Part shown: positions 21,023 to 31,693 of the stretch, one piece after another
Numbering within the stretch: the stretch's first letter is position 1
How the letters are laid out: every line of letters starts with the position of its first letter
Source of the DNA: Boothiomyces macroporosus
Lineage: Eukaryota > Chytridiomycota > Chytridiomycetes > Rhizophydiales > Terramycetaceae
Length of the DNA stretch: 64,000 nucleotides
Direction: 5' to 3'
NCBI GenBank assembly: GCA_027604185.1
Contig: JADGKB010000017.1
Coordinates: 1 to 64,000 of the forward strand
Notes under the pieces: model-generated
The model's database searches: none
What the model saw: the letters and a program-made list of their open reading frames with translations, nothing else
Told to the model about the DNA's origin: nothing
Position numbers and translations under genes: made by a program

Positions 21023-22393
21023 ATGATTTTTAATACCATGATGAAGAAAATCGCTCCTTATATATTCCCTGCAGTGTGTGCCGGAATGGTTCTCTCCATG
21101 GCACTCGTATACATTGCAGGATTGGTTACTCTCCTATACTTTGGGTACTTGATACTCTTTGGCTATCCGATAGCGCTGTCACCGCTTCAATTTTGGTTGC
21201 TCGTCGAAGGTATATTTATCATATGCATCGAGCTCAAGTTCAACTACACCGACTGGCCATCCGACCATCTGCCTCAACTTGACAGCATCAGATTCAACAA
21301 TCTGTACAATGAATTCTCCAACCCAAACTTTGACTATAAAACTTTCCTCAAAGGGTGGTTCTTTGGCGCAGACTTGGATTCGATTCGCAGGCAAGATATT
21401 CTAGAATGGGGCGCCTGTATCTTTTATAACACCACAATGCATGATATGGACGTGGAACAAACTGAAAAAATCCAATTGCTTATGGATTTGCTGGAAGAAA
21501 GAATGCAACGCAGGCTACAAGATCGCGCTCCAACTGAAATCTCATTACCTAAAATTATGCTGACTACTGACAAACCCAAAATCTATACTCGACCAATGGT
21601 GTATTATGCTGGGATCAGGTTTGCTGATATTGCCGGGCAGCTGGCATTCCGTAACCTTGGGTTTAAAAAAACCAAAGTTGGTAATCATGGATTAGAAATG
21701 TTTTGCAGGCAACCAAATTTCTTTTCCAAGGAACTACCAATTGTCATATTCCATGGGCTTGGAATCGGCGTATGCACCTACGTGCCTTTTGTAGCGGGTT
21801 TAATCAAAGAATTCCCAAATCGTACAATCATCTTGTTTGAAGTAAAAGCTGTTTCTATGCGGTTGGATGACCGCCATTACTTGCCGACTCAGTTCGTTGC
21901 AGATGTATCATATGGCTTGGAAAAAGCCTTCGTGGACAAGGCTGTATTCGTGGGACACTCGATTGGAACTTGCTGCTTGCGATGGATGGATATGTACGCT
22001 CCGAAATACATCCACTCGCGCATCTTTATCGACCCTGTTTGCTTTTTGCTGTGGAATCACCATATAGCTTACAACGCGCTCTACCGGCATCCTAAAACAG
22101 CCAATCAAGCAATCATAAAGTATATTGCCATGTGTGAGCCTGGCATAGCTATATTTTTACACCGCTATTTCTCTTGGTTCCAAAATACCTACTTTACGAA
22201 TGAGCTACCAAAAGATTGTGTAATCTTTTTGGCAATGGATGACGATATAGTTGACTCTCACGATGTACTGACCTACTTGAAAGAGCACAATGATGAAAGA
22301 CGCCAAGTATTTGCAATTGACAACATGCTACACGGGCAATTAGTTTTCCATCGCAAGATGAAATTGGTTTTTGATGCAGTTCGTAGTTTTTGA
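21023..22393 (+). CDS. Membrane-anchored alpha/beta hydrolase
   Basis: Intronless, 456 aa. Residues about 12-80 contain two hydrophobic segments (IFPAVCAGMVLSMALVYIAG; LSPLQFWLLVEGIFIICIEL), so it is membrane-bound. The catalytic domain (about 230-456) has the oxyanion-loop HGLGIG, the nucleophile elbow GHSIG (Ser), a candidate acid in AMDDDIVD and a late His in DNMLHGQLVF, the canonical triad order. Lipase, esterase or acyltransferase roles are possible; the substrate cannot be read from sequence. ATG 21023 is the first Met after the preceding gene that yields the hydrophobic N-terminus. Confidence 0.85.
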   Translation: MIFNTMMKKIAPYIFPAVCAGMVLSMALVYIAGLVTLLYFGYLILFGYPIALSPLQFWLLVEGIFIICIELKFNYTDWPSDHLPQLDSIRFNNLYNEFSNPNFDYKTFLKGWFFGADLDSIRRQDILEWGACIFYNTTMHDMDVEQTEKIQLLMDLLEERMQRRLQDRAPTEISLPKIMLTTDKPKIYTRPMVYYAGIRFADIAGQLAFRNLGFKKTKVGNHGLEMFCRQPNFFSKELPIVIFHGLGIGVCTYVPFVAGLIKEFPNRTIILFEVKAVSMRLDDRHYLPTQFVADVSYGLEKAFVDKAVFVGHSIGTCCLRWMDMYAPKYIHSRIFIDPVCFLLWNHHIAYNALYRHPKTANQAIIKYIAMCEPGIAIFLHRYFSWFQNTYFTNELPKDCVIFLAMDDDIVDSHDVLTYLKEHNDERRQVFAIDNMLHGQLVFHRKMKLVFDAVRSF

Positions 22394-22437
22394 TTAAATT
22401 TGACTTATTAAAAGTTAGTTTATTATTATATGATGCT

Positions 22438-25099
22438 TTAGCAGAGTTCAACCAATATAATGGCCACCGTTCGCACTCCATCTCTTTCTTCTTCTGCCAA
22501 CAAGTATATTTGATGATTCCTAGCAACTAATAATTTCAAAGATCTGATTTTATCTTTTTTGGTTTCAAAGACATGTACAATTTTACCAGTAGGGCTATAT
22601 ACAACGTCTACTACAGAATTGGAGCCAGCCACCAAATATTCAGATCCCAATTTGGCTACGTTAAAATGAATCTTACTAGCAAACGTAAGGGGATTTCTCC
22701 AGGTTAGTAGGGACTTTGTAGGGTTGGATGAATCAATATTTTGAATCATTCCAATATCTAATGTTAACTTTGAGTACTTTTGAAGCAAAACGCTACTTTA
22801 TCTGCCAACACTACCGCCTTCACTGCCGGGCCATGGAAATCCGGGGTTGTATTAGGAGGAACAATTTGTTCGATTGTGGATCCTTGAAACTCGTAGACTC
22901 TAAATCCATGGGCATCATCCGTAATGAGCTTGACTTCCCCAGATTTCAATTCCAAAACTTCCATTACTGTTGGGCAAGTTTCAAATGGTATTTCCTTGAC
23001 TTTCATAAATCTGTTGAAAGGATGCTGTGCCCACTTCATCACAACAACAGACTTTTCCATACAAACACACAGATAGCACGAATCCGTCACTTTAGCTATC
23101 ATTAAAGCAATGTTACTTATAGAGTAGCGAATGCACCCTTTAGTTTCTTTAAGCTTCTTTAGTCTGGTTTCTGTTTCAAACTTTGTCCTCTTTTTGAATC
23201 TGGATAATTGTGAAATATCATGAATCGATACTACATCATACTTCCCTGATCTAGATATTATCATATTGAGATCTGGAATAGTATCTATTTGACTGTAGCG
23301 TCTGTTTGAAAGCGGGATAAGCCTTGCATCCTTTTCCTTTGTTTCAAAGGCATATAATCCATCGTCAGATCCAAATAGAATGGTGTCGCCTAGGTTTTAA
23401 ATGATAAACTACCCATGAAATCGGCACAGTTCACAACAATGGATAACCTACACACCCTTTCAGCTTTGAACACCTATGATTAATTGAACTTACATGGGTA
23501 ATATCACTATTGACCGGTTGTTTTTCCGATCTAGGCTCTGAGTTTTGAGAGTCTGAATGCATTTTCCCGCCTAGCAGTGAATTGGACTCGATAAAACTTG
23601 GCGCAGGCATTTGGCTCTCCAACATCGATCCACTTTTGCTAACTTTGCTAGGGGCCTCCTCATCTTTTGACGATTGTCTGGATTTTGCTGATGGAAGAGT
23701 GGGTAGACGCTTCACTTCCTAAAATTAAATATAATGACCTGAGGACTAGTTTTGGCTGGTTCGTTTACAGGCTCAGATATTCTATGTAAGGATGGCACTC
23801 TTGGAGTAAAAATGTTCAAATTTGGATTAGGACCAGAATTCAAAAGCTCTTGGGATTGGGAAGCAGAAGTAGCTGGTTGTACTCTTTTGACCGTAGCTGA
23901 TTCTTCCAGTTCATCCTCCTCTTCTTCATCCAAATCGAGTTCGTCCTCAGGCTCTGGTTCTTGCGCAGCGGGTTTAGTCATTCGCTGCTGTTTTGCATCT
24001 CTTGATCTGGCGATAAACTGTTGAATTATTTTTGCATTAAGTGGGTTTGGATGGACAAATGGATGCTGCATTAGGCTTGATCTTACTTTTAGCAAATCAC
24101 CAGCAGTTGGTCTATCATCTGGGTTCTTTTCTAAACAGGCCTTGAGGAAGCTATGAAAGTCAGAAGACCTAACATGAAACTAATGTTACCACTTTTCTTT
24201 TTCCTTCAACTGTGGTGGGTCTAGTTTTGGAATCATAAACAGCACTCTCATAGGATGGGTGTCAAACATTGGAGGAGTAGATTCAGCCATTTCTATAGCT
24301 GAAATACCCAAAGACCAGATATCTGCTTTGTGATCGTATGAGGTTCCTTGTTGCTCCGATGTTATCACTTCTGGTGCCATCCAGTAAGGTGTTCCAATGA
24401 ATGTGTTTCGTTTTGAAAACGTTCTGGTCAACTGGGTGGAAACACCAAAATCAGCAAGCTTAATTTCGCCCTGATCATTCATTAGAATGTTTCCTGCATC
24501 AAAAAAACTGTACCACACTTGATATCTCTATGAATTTTGCTCCGTGAATGAAGAAACTCTAGCCCCTTTAGTAAACTCCATGATTACCACTAAGCACTCT
24601 CGTATAATACATTTAATTTCAGATTCAAGCAACGGCGCTTTCAGATCTAACGTTATTCCCATTGTACTTTTCCCTGCCGCCTCTACTGAGCCGCCTCCGC
24701 AATATTCCATCACAATCTAAAAGTTAAACTAGACCGTACCCACACAATTTTTTGTCCTCTTACAGCTCCTTTTTTGATAAAACATCCGATATAGGACACG
24801 ATATTGGGGTGGTTACAATCGCGAAGAAAATTGACTTCATTCAATACTTCGTCCAGCTCTTCTCCAGGTTCCAGCTTTATTATTTTTACCGCAACATTGT
24901 TTCCTTTTTCTATTGATCGAGCCTGTATTAGAGTCTTCTACCTTAAACACCTCTCCGTAACTTTTTTAAATCAAACTTACCTCCCAGTCCCGATATGTTC
25001 AAGAAGTTCGTACAGAGTCTCCGGATCTTGCTTTATTGAAATATGTGCCAGTTGTGCTTTTCTTGCAGCCAAAGCTTCCGCCTTGATTCCCTGTGGCAT
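22438..25099 (-). CDS. Ste20/GCK-family kinase with CNH domain (MAP4K/TNIK-like)
   Basis: Thirteen exons (25099-24981, 24960-24942, 24922-24740, 24716-24588, 24565-24514, 24493-24190, 24168-24087, 24065-23739, 23718-23494, 23473-23413, 23389-23117, 23095-22778, 22757-22438) give 803 aa; introns are 19-23 nt. Kinase about 30-290: [56 protein letters not shown]. An acidic linker ([16 protein letters not shown]) is followed by a C-terminal citron-homology (CNH) domain about 460-803 that usually binds small GTPases. This is the germinal-centre kinase layout, acting above MAPK or on the cytoskeleton. Exon 2 is only 19 nt. The 23096-23116 intron is 21 nt and stop-free. Confidence 0.93.
23096..23116 (-). 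other. Stop-free 21-nt intron
   Basis: GTAACA...GATAG inside the CNH domain. Because it is 3n long with no stop, retention would add seven residues (SNIALMI-like) without frameshift. Splicing gives CIRYSITKVTDS, which fits the CNH family better. The branch-like TTTAAT is present. Confidence 0.7.
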
Positions 25100-25506
25100 T
25101 TGCTATCTCAAAAAAAGTTAAAAAAGTTTTGTAAACGTTTACTCACTTTCGCAACCTGGACTTTATATAATACAAGTAGTGAGGATCTAGTGCCTTGATT
25201 CGACCGGATCTGGCACTCGCCTCTTAACGACCTGAAAATTACGTTCATCGCGAGCAGCACATACCCTCACTTGCTTAGACTGCCTTCTCTCTAGTCAGTA
25301 TTTCAATTGAAATATACGATTTAGGATTTACCAAGACCACAGGGCTTGATCAATTGAATTCCAAAATAAAGATTTTGGCTTGTAATATTGCTCGCCTGTT
25401 GATATAATAACAGGCTGATATAAGTGTGCTATTTTGATTATGAAGTGTTAGTCATCGACAGTTCGCGTTGCAGGAAAACCCCTGGAATTTTTTTGAAATT
25501 CTTGGA
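25100..25506. promoter_or_regulatory. Head-to-head intergenic region
   Basis: About 400 bp between the GCK kinase start (minus) and gankyrin (plus). No TATA box at the usual 31-37 nt distance, gene or RNA was recognised. Confidence 0.4.
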
Positions 25507-26300
25507 ATGTCAAATACAACTGCACACCAGCACAACTCTGTTCACCAATTAGCGTTCGGAGGTATTCTGATCAACTGACAAAGGCCAATTTGAAGCGGTC
25601 AAGACTTTAATTGAAAATCATGGAGCCCTGTTGACTGACTTGGATGCTGATCAAAGAAGTACAAATTGCTAATAAAAAGTTCCATTGCATTGGGCTGTCA
25701 GTGGAAAGCATTTGGACGTTGTCAACTACTTGATTGAAAAAGGATCTCCAATAGATTCGGAAGATGATGAAGGATGGACACCATTAATGATTGCAGTCTC
25801 TACTGGTGGAGTTGAGATTGCTAAAATGTAACCACAACGTAACGATAGCCTCTTGGGCAAAAAAGCGAACCCAAATATGAAGAACAAGACCAAAAGGACG
25901 CCGTTACATTATGCTGCATCAAAGAACCAATACGAAGTACACTGATATTAACCAGATTGGAAAACTACTTATCGAGCATGGTGCAGATATACACGCGACA
26001 GATGAGATGGGGCAAACTGCAATATTCAGGGCTGCAGCTTTGGGCAATACTCGTTTTGTTAAACTCTTGAAAGAAGCTGGAGCAAAAATCAATGTCAGGG
26101 ATGGCTTCAACAACACACCGCTACATTTGGCTATTGAATCTGAACATGTAATTCCATCTTTATGGTAGGGAGACACGGCTGTTTATCTGATTGAAGAAAA
26201 CGCAGATTTGGATATCCTGAACAAGGACCACAAAACTCCAATTCAAATGACTCAAAACAAGAGTGTCTTGGAATTTGTTCGCAGAGCGCTTCCTGAATAA
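25507..26300 (+). CDS. NAS6: Gankyrin/Nas6 (PSMD10), ankyrin-repeat proteasome chaperone
   Basis: Assembly chaperone that binds the Rpt3 ATPase of the 19S proteasome. Exons 25507-25561, 25584-25658, 25680-25827, 25849-25936, 25956-26147, 26169-26300 encode 229 aa, almost the length of human gankyrin. Ankyrin repeats run through the whole protein: IPLHWAVSGKHLDVVNYLIEKG, TPLMIAVSTGGVEIAK, TPLHYAASKN, TAIFRAAALGNTRFVKLLK, TPLHLAIESEHGDTAVYLIE. Five introns of 19-22 nt interrupt repeats at differing positions. A generic ankyrin protein cannot be fully excluded, but length and repeat number fit. The TAA stop lies inside AATAAA, and the next gene starts 30 nt later. Confidence 0.85.
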
Positions 26301-26330
26301 AATGTTTTTGCCTAGAACTCTTTCCCAAAA

Positions 26331-27646
26331 ATGTCTTTACCATTAAGCGCAATCACTCTCTTTCCCTCAGGCAAACACCTGCTAATATAGATAGAGAAGA
26401 CTGGATATCATTTGAATTCGGAGCACCCGACAAGACATTGTTACCTACCAAGTTAATTACTGATGGAGTAAATCACAGGATGGCAGATCCAATGGCATGG
26501 TGCTCCCTGCAATATGGGCCTAGTCTCGGGGATTTGAGGTTTAGAAAGGAGCTAGCAAAGTTGCTTTCATCCGAGTACCAGTCTTCAGTTGACTTTAACA
26601 ACCTGTGTATTACCAATGGTGCATCTCAATCGCTTCAAAAGTAATTCACGGTTTATCTAGTATCTTGGACTTTTTTACTACACCAGAAACTATTATATTC
26701 ATTCAGAATCCGACTTATTTTTTAGCAATTAGAGTGATCAAAGATAGGGGGTTTCAATCATCCTCCATCATTCCGATAGAGATGGATGATGAAGGTATAA
26801 ATATCCAGCAATTGAAACAAGAGTTGCAGAGACTAGATCATAATCCATTCTCACGGACACCTGGACTGCGTAAGTTCAAGTTTTTGATGTACCTGGTTCC
26901 AACGTTCTCAAATCCAACTTCTACCAGCTTGTCAGAACATTGTAAATTACAATTGCTTGAACTTGCGCGAAAATATGATGTCCTTATAGTTTGCGATGAT
27001 GTATATCAGTTGTTACATTTTGAAAACTGTAAATCCGTGCCAAAACGGTTGGTAGAGCACGACTTATCCACCTTGGGCACCAATTTTGGTAATGTTATAT
27101 CAAATTGCTCGTTCAGTAAATTGCTGGCACCTGGATTAAGACTAGGATGGGTAGAAGCTTCCTCAAATTTTATTGAACAATTCGAGAAATCCGCCCTGCT
27201 GTATTCTGGAGGTAAAAATTACTTTACAAGGCTGCCCCAACCATTTCATGTCAACAGTGATCTTGTCATCACTAGAAACCAAGGCTTTCCAAGCTCATTT
27301 AGAGAAGTTAAGGAAAGCTTACTATCAACGATGTTTAGTTGCCATTAGCGAATTGAGAAAATTTCCGAAATGCCAATTTGTTGAGCCAGAAGGAGGATAT
27401 TTCATTTGGATAAAGCTTGACTTGAAAGACGGATTAGATACTACAAAAATACTAGGCGTGTTAAAGGGAGACACTGAAATTGACGGTATTGCAAAAGAAA
27501 GAGTGTCATTTACTCCAGGAAATCTATGCTCGTCGAATGGTAGTCACGGAAAGTATTTGCGAATAAGTTTTGCCATGTACGACAAGGAAGACTTGCAGTT
27601 GGGGATTCAGCGATTAGTCAGAGTGTTTGAGTCAGTGTGCAATTAA
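26331..27646 (+). CDS. PLP-dependent aminotransferase, class I/II (2-aminoadipate aminotransferase-like)
   Basis: Exons 26331-26370, 26391-26640, 26661-27211, 27231-27646 encode 418 aa. Fold type I features: LQYGPSLGDLRFRKELAKLL, NGASQSLQN, the Asn/Asp pair in FSNPTSTSLS and CDDVYQLLHF, the PLP lysine expected in SNCSFSKLLAPGLRLGWVEA (FSK), and C-terminal EPEGGYFIWIK. The MocR/Lys-Arg aminotransferase subgroup is likely; the substrate is unproven. The first intron (26371-26390) reads GCAAACACCTGCTAATATAG and would be GC-AG. A 58-nt GT-AG intron from the upstream ATG 26302 is the only alternative. Only 30 nt separate it from the gankyrin stop, so promoter and terminator overlap. Confidence 0.88.
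26371..26390 (+). other. Probable GC-AG intron, 20 nt
   Basis: GCAAACACCTGCTAATATAG ends with the typical GCTAATATAG but has no GT at the size-appropriate 5' end. Splicing gives FPS-DREDWISFEFG. A single 58-nt GT-AG intron starting in the preceding exon is the competing model. Confidence 0.6.
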
Positions 27647-27678
27647 GTGTGGTATAGTGCTATAAAATGACTTTATTC

Positions 27679-28053
27679 CTACAATTTCGACTTTAATTTC
27701 AACGCTCCTTGTTCGGGAGAGTGGTACTGCCTCTCAATCAAATCCTGAACCCATTCTTGGACATACTCTTGTGCTTCGTTTTTTGTTATATCCTTTCCAA
27801 CAATCTTCAGCCCATCATGCCACTTGTAAATTGAATGTACCTTCCACAGACTTTCCTCTCGTACAAATTCTATAATTGGATCATAATCGATATCGTAGGT
27901 TGAGGTGGTATATTGCCCCGCTACCAGAGTGGTTGGTTGAACAGAAATAACCAGCGGCTTGGAAAACAGGTTTCCTATCGGATGAATTTCAACCGTCTTG
28001 CAACCGTCAAGCGGTAATCCATGTCCATTCAAAATCTGCTCAATTGCCTGCAT
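27679..28053 (-). CDS. Conserved-looking hypothetical protein, 124 aa
   Basis: Intronless ORF, 124 aa, on the minus strand between two plus-strand genes. Composition is protein-like (alternating strands VISVQPTTLVAGQYTTSTYDIDYDPIIEFV and a helical C-terminus NEAQEYVQEWVQDLIERQYH). No signal peptide or membrane segment. A beta-rich domain followed by a helix is all I can infer; I recognise no family. AATAAA begins one base after the TAG stop, as in neighbouring genes, which supports it as a real transcript. Confidence 0.6.
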   Translation of the reverse strand: MQAIEQILNGHGLPLDGCKTVEIHPIGNLFSKPLVISVQPTTLVAGQYTTSTYDIDYDPIIEFVREESLWKVHSIYKWHDGLKIVGKDITKNEAQEYVQEWVQDLIERQYHSPEQGALKLKSKL

Positions 28054-28197
28054 GAGAAAAAATCAAAAGTTGTCTAAAAGTCAAATTTAAGCCAGCCCAT
28101 TCGTCTCTGCCTTCCACTTGAATTTAAAAACGGTCTTGAATCTATTGACTATAGGTTGGATCGAGTCAAGTCCTGGTTTATTTTTTTCCAAACAAAA

Positions 28198-28788
28198 ATG
28201 TCGCTCAAGTACCTGATACCCCTACAATCAAAGGTCAATCTTCACATTCTGGACTCATCCTTTGATCCGCCGCATATATCGCACCTGTCAATGATAAAAA
28301 ACACCAATGCGCTACTGTTATTATCAACCAATAACATGGACAAGAGCCAGAACAACACCAACGATCGGATTCTATTAATCAAATCGCTAGGGCTGCCTTT
28401 TGCGATCACTGATCAAGGCAGATTCATAGACAAGGCAAAGTTAATTCAAGGAACGTGGGTAATGGGATACGACACTTTAATCAGATTCTTTAATCGCAAG
28501 TATTACACCGAATTTGAAACTGATATGGATGCGTTTTTTGTTTCTAATAGGATCAAGTGTTTTGATAGGGGGAATATAAAGATACCTGTTTGGGAGCGTA
28601 CTGAGCTACAGCATGTGTTGCGGTACAAGCAGTATGTTGATTTGGAAGGGTGCTTGGATGAAAAAGTGTGTATATCCAGCACCGAGGTTAGGGAAATGAT
28701 CAAGGATAAAGACGAGAGATGGAAAAGGTATGTTCCTGGAGAAATAGAAGAGTTGATCATCAAGAACAGAATGTATGGCTATCAATAA
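28198..28788 (+). CDS. Nicotinamide-nucleotide adenylyltransferase-like protein (NMNAT/POF1 type)
   Basis: Intronless, 196 aa. Nucleotidyltransferase signatures: SSFDPPHISHLSMI (the HxGH-like motif reads HISH) and the late CISSTEVREMIKD (ISSTxxR), which contact the nucleotide phosphates. In this superfamily the enzyme joins ATP and NMN to make NAD; the closest layout is the short fungal POF1-type protein, whose activity is reported as ATPase/NMNAT-like. Length is shorter than Nma1/2. The ATG 28198 is chosen as the first Met before the strand LKYLIPLQ. The stop lies in AATAAA and is just 10 nt from the stop of convergent RAE1. Confidence 0.82.
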   Translation: MSLKYLIPLQSKVNLHILDSSFDPPHISHLSMIKNTNALLLLSTNNMDKSQNNTNDRILLIKSLGLPFAITDQGRFIDKAKLIQGTWVMGYDTLIRFFNRKYYTEFETDMDAFFVSNRIKCFDRGNIKIPVWERTELQHVLRYKQYVDLEGCLDEKVCISSTEVREMIKDKDERWKRYVPGEIEELIIKNRMYGYQ

Positions 28789-28798
28789 AGTATCCTCT

Positions 28799-29889
28799 TT
28801 ATTTCTTTTTAGGACGTACATCGTCATCAACAACTGGATGTAAAAAGATTTGGGCTCCCTATTGTTAGGAATGTTTACTGGTTTATGGTGCTCATGTCCT
28901 TTATGCCAGTCGTACCCCACAGAGTACGCCAATATTTGAGCAGATCGGTTGAACGCCATATTTGTAACTGGTGCTTGCATGGTTGGTAAAATTTTGATTG
29001 ATCGTCTTTCGTCTTTATCCCAGAACCTTAGACCACCGTCACCTCCACAAGTACCCAGAGTACCATAAGTAGGGTGGAAGATAATCTCATTGACTGGGAA
29101 CACATTCTTGTCGACACGATGGCACTTGAATGAAAACTTGCGACTAGGATTAATAAAACGTACGATTGATCCTTCTCTTCCACGTATTCAATTGAAACTC
29201 TTCCCTCAATACCTCCAATTGCGTATCCAGACGAATCAATAAAACAAGATATAGTCCTTGTTTGCCATTTCAGCGGTGACTGTATAGTTTTGAACGGTGT
29301 AGATGGGTTGTTGAGGTTGTAGATAACGATATGCCTCTCTGCAGTTCCGACAACCATCAATGCTCCCTTGACATCCATTGTATACGCACGCTCTGGTAAC
29401 TGCAATGTATGGACTGGAGTAGAAGATCTAAAATCCCAATATTTCAAGGTTTTGTCCCATGATGCAGTTACCAAAATGTTGTTCATATTTGATAATCCGT
29501 CAATATATTTACATGACTTTATAGGTGCATCATGGGCCGCTACTTGTTGTGTTTGCTGAGACTGGATATCAAACATCTTTGCGGTTTTATCGCACCCAGC
29601 AGAAAATACTTTAGTTCCATCTGTACTCCAACATACGCTTAATGGTGGGGCATCATGCTGAATTGAAGCTTTACCCATTGAACTTCCATTTGAAGAAATT
29701 TCGTACACCCTAGTCTAACGTAAATTCAAAATGTACTTGGTTGTCCCAGCTGCTCGCAGCTAATAAATCCGCTTGCGGCGAGAATGCGAGACAGGAAACG
29801 GTATCTGTAGGTGGCTGCGATATCTATTATTAACCTCGTTCTACTTCAAAATCTTTGGCGGTTGATTGGTTGCCTAGTGAAAATGCCAT
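28799..29889 (-). CDS. RAE1: mRNA export factor RAE1/Gle2 (WD40)
   Basis: Nuclear-pore-associated WD40 propeller that binds the Nup98 GLEBS motif and functions in mRNA export. Exons 29889-29845, 29823-29737, 29714-29164, 29143-28879, 28858-28799 encode 335 aa. Family blocks: DTVSCLAFSP, CDKTAKMFDIQSQQ, SWDKTLKYWDFRSSTPV, FSFKCHRVDKNVFPVNEIIF, GGDGGLRFWDKD, YDWHKGHEHHKP and the basic end RPKKK. Four introns of 20-22 nt (e.g. GTACGTTTTATTAATCCTAG). The last exon is 60 nt. The stop codon overlaps AATAAA on the minus strand, mirrored by the convergent gene. It complements the Nup84/107 gene elsewhere in the window. Confidence 0.96.
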
Positions 29890-30697
29890 TGTAGATTATA
29901 TTTTTTTGTTTTTTCAAAGTGGAATCAGCTGTGCTGAGCGAGTTCTTACTGATAGGAGAGACTAGTAGATCTTTGATATTCAAGACCGCCTTTTACCGGC
30001 GGGCAAGTCCTGTTGATGCGAGAGTGCTTCCGTTCAAGAGGTCCACTCCACGGTTCTGCTCTATCCCGAAGCAAGATAATAGCAAGAATAGCTCAATATG
30101 ACGTTAAATTACACTTTATTATATGAGGTCGAGAGAGAGAAAGAGGTCAGTCTACACCAGAATGCTTGATACCAATGGGATAAGCAGCTATGATTAGATT
30201 TAAAATACCGGTGCGAGTACGAATATCGCTTGGTAACTGGTCAGTAGCATTCCCATTTCTTCATAGTCAACATCTTCTTCTGGGACAAGAAAGGCCTTCT
30301 TTATGCTCGTATGGCTTTTGAATTTGCATATCGTTTGCTTTGATGATTGTGAGCATGCCCAACAAACCGACTCCATTTTTTTAGTTAATTAAACCTTGTC
30401 TGATGATGCGCCTTTTAGGGAACTGTAATGTCGCACAAATGGCATGGACTCGCAAATGAATTCTGAATGAAACCTTTTGGAAATCAATGGCGGTAGTAGA
30501 TTAGGTTGAACGCAGCGTGAGGGCTACATGATGTCTGTCAAATCCAAAGCATTCCTCAACATTGTTCACCATGTTGCTCATCACCACACCCCGAAACGAA
30601 TAATGATCTCAAAATCGCATCAACTACAAATTTTCGAGTCTATATTTTAGGTGGCATTTGTGCTTGAAACTTTTGTTTCAATTTCACAATTCAAAAA
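29890..30697. other. Long intergenic region, no gene recognised
   Basis: The longest gene-free stretch (about 800 bp). A 60-codon open frame at 29919-30101 lacks an ATG and any homology. TGATGA-like and CTGA strings (near 30400 and 30460) could suggest a C/D-box RNA but no flanking stem was found, so none is annotated. Confidence 0.35.
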
Positions 30698-31594
30698 ATG
30701 AAATTCCGACAATTGACAAACAGAATAGCATTAATCTTGACATTGGTTATCGCTTACGTACTTGTGTTTGGAATCAATAGACCAGAGAAAGCTTTAACCC
30801 CAGAGGAGCAAGTTCGACAGTACAATATAGTAAGGGAAAGGTATTCGGGGAAGGACGCACGGACAATAACACCTAGCCAAGTTGCTATAGTGACTTATTA
30901 TGCACCGCAGAGTAACAAAGAGCACCAAATACATTTTGAAGATGAACTGTACAAAAATGTTTCCCACTACAGCATGACTAATATTGCTGATTATTGCAGC
31001 TACAACGGCTTTGCGTTCTTCTTTAGAAATAACCATATGGTGGATACAGAAACCAAAGCTGCTTACTGGGGAAAGATGGATGTGGTCGAATATTATCTAA
31101 AGAAAGGGTTTGAATGGGTGATTTGGACAGATATAGATGTATTATTTCTAAAAGAGAGGTCGCTTGTCGATCATTGGCTTTCGTTTGCTAGTCCGAACCA
31201 GCACATGGCGTTTGTCACTGAATGTAACGATCATGAAGGAGAGCTGGGCACAGTTAGAAGCGGATTCTTTGCAGTAAGAAACACAAAAGAAGGGCTTTCC
31301 TTTCTTAAAGCGTGGAAAGATACTTTTGCAGGATTCAAGGGGCATTTCAACCCCGAGCAAGAAGCTTTAGAAGGCATGGTGCTTAAGCAGCCTTGGAAAT
31401 CTTGGGCCATGATTGCACCACACAACAAAATTCACACTTATCCATATTGTCTAAACTACGATACGGATCCAATTAGTGTACATTTTTCAGGAGGCACCAA
31501 GTGGAACATGAGGGAGCATGCCGACAAGCTCTACGAAGGAAAAGAAAAAGTCAAAGATTTCCAGATTAATTTCCCCACGCTTGATTTCGAATAA
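30698..31594 (+). CDS. GT34 (GMA12/MNN10) galactosyl/mannosyltransferase, copy A
   Basis: Intronless, 298 aa, type II Golgi enzyme: short cytosolic N-terminus, one membrane anchor (about 8-26, IALILTLVIAYVLVFG), then the luminal catalytic domain. Family hallmarks: MTNIADYCSYNGFAFFF, AYWGKMDVVEYYL, WVIWTDIDVLF containing the DxD metal/nucleotide-sugar site, NPEQEALEGM, and C-terminal ISVHFSGGTKWN. GT34 proteins add alpha-linked Gal or Man to N- or O-glycans in fungi. Its tandem copy lies about 100 nt downstream, sharing most motifs. The stop overlaps AATAAA. Confidence 0.94.
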   Translation: MKFRQLTNRIALILTLVIAYVLVFGINRPEKALTPEEQVRQYNIVRERYSGKDARTITPSQVAIVTYYAPQSNKEHQIHFEDELYKNVSHYSMTNIADYCSYNGFAFFFRNNHMVDTETKAAYWGKMDVVEYYLKKGFEWVIWTDIDVLFLKERSLVDHWLSFASPNQHMAFVTECNDHEGELGTVRSGFFAVRNTKEGLSFLKAWKDTFAGFKGHFNPEQEALEGMVLKQPWKSWAMIAPHNKIHTYPYCLNYDTDPISVHFSGGTKWNMREHADKLYEGKEKVKDFQINFPTLDFE

Positions 31595-31693
31595 AATATC
31601 TTTGATGTTTACCTGTCAAACAAAGGACAAGTGGTTTCAGCCACTGCTTCACAATTTTCAACAATAAAAATTTCACCTCCATTATTGCAATTG

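Noticed and set aside
29919..30101. 60-codon open frame on the plus strand
   Set aside because: No ATG start, no homology and no promoter or poly(A) context.
30395..30470. Possible C/D-box snoRNA (TGATGA and CTGA)
   Set aside because: No terminal stem, no second box pair and no recognisable guide; matches of this size are expected by chance.
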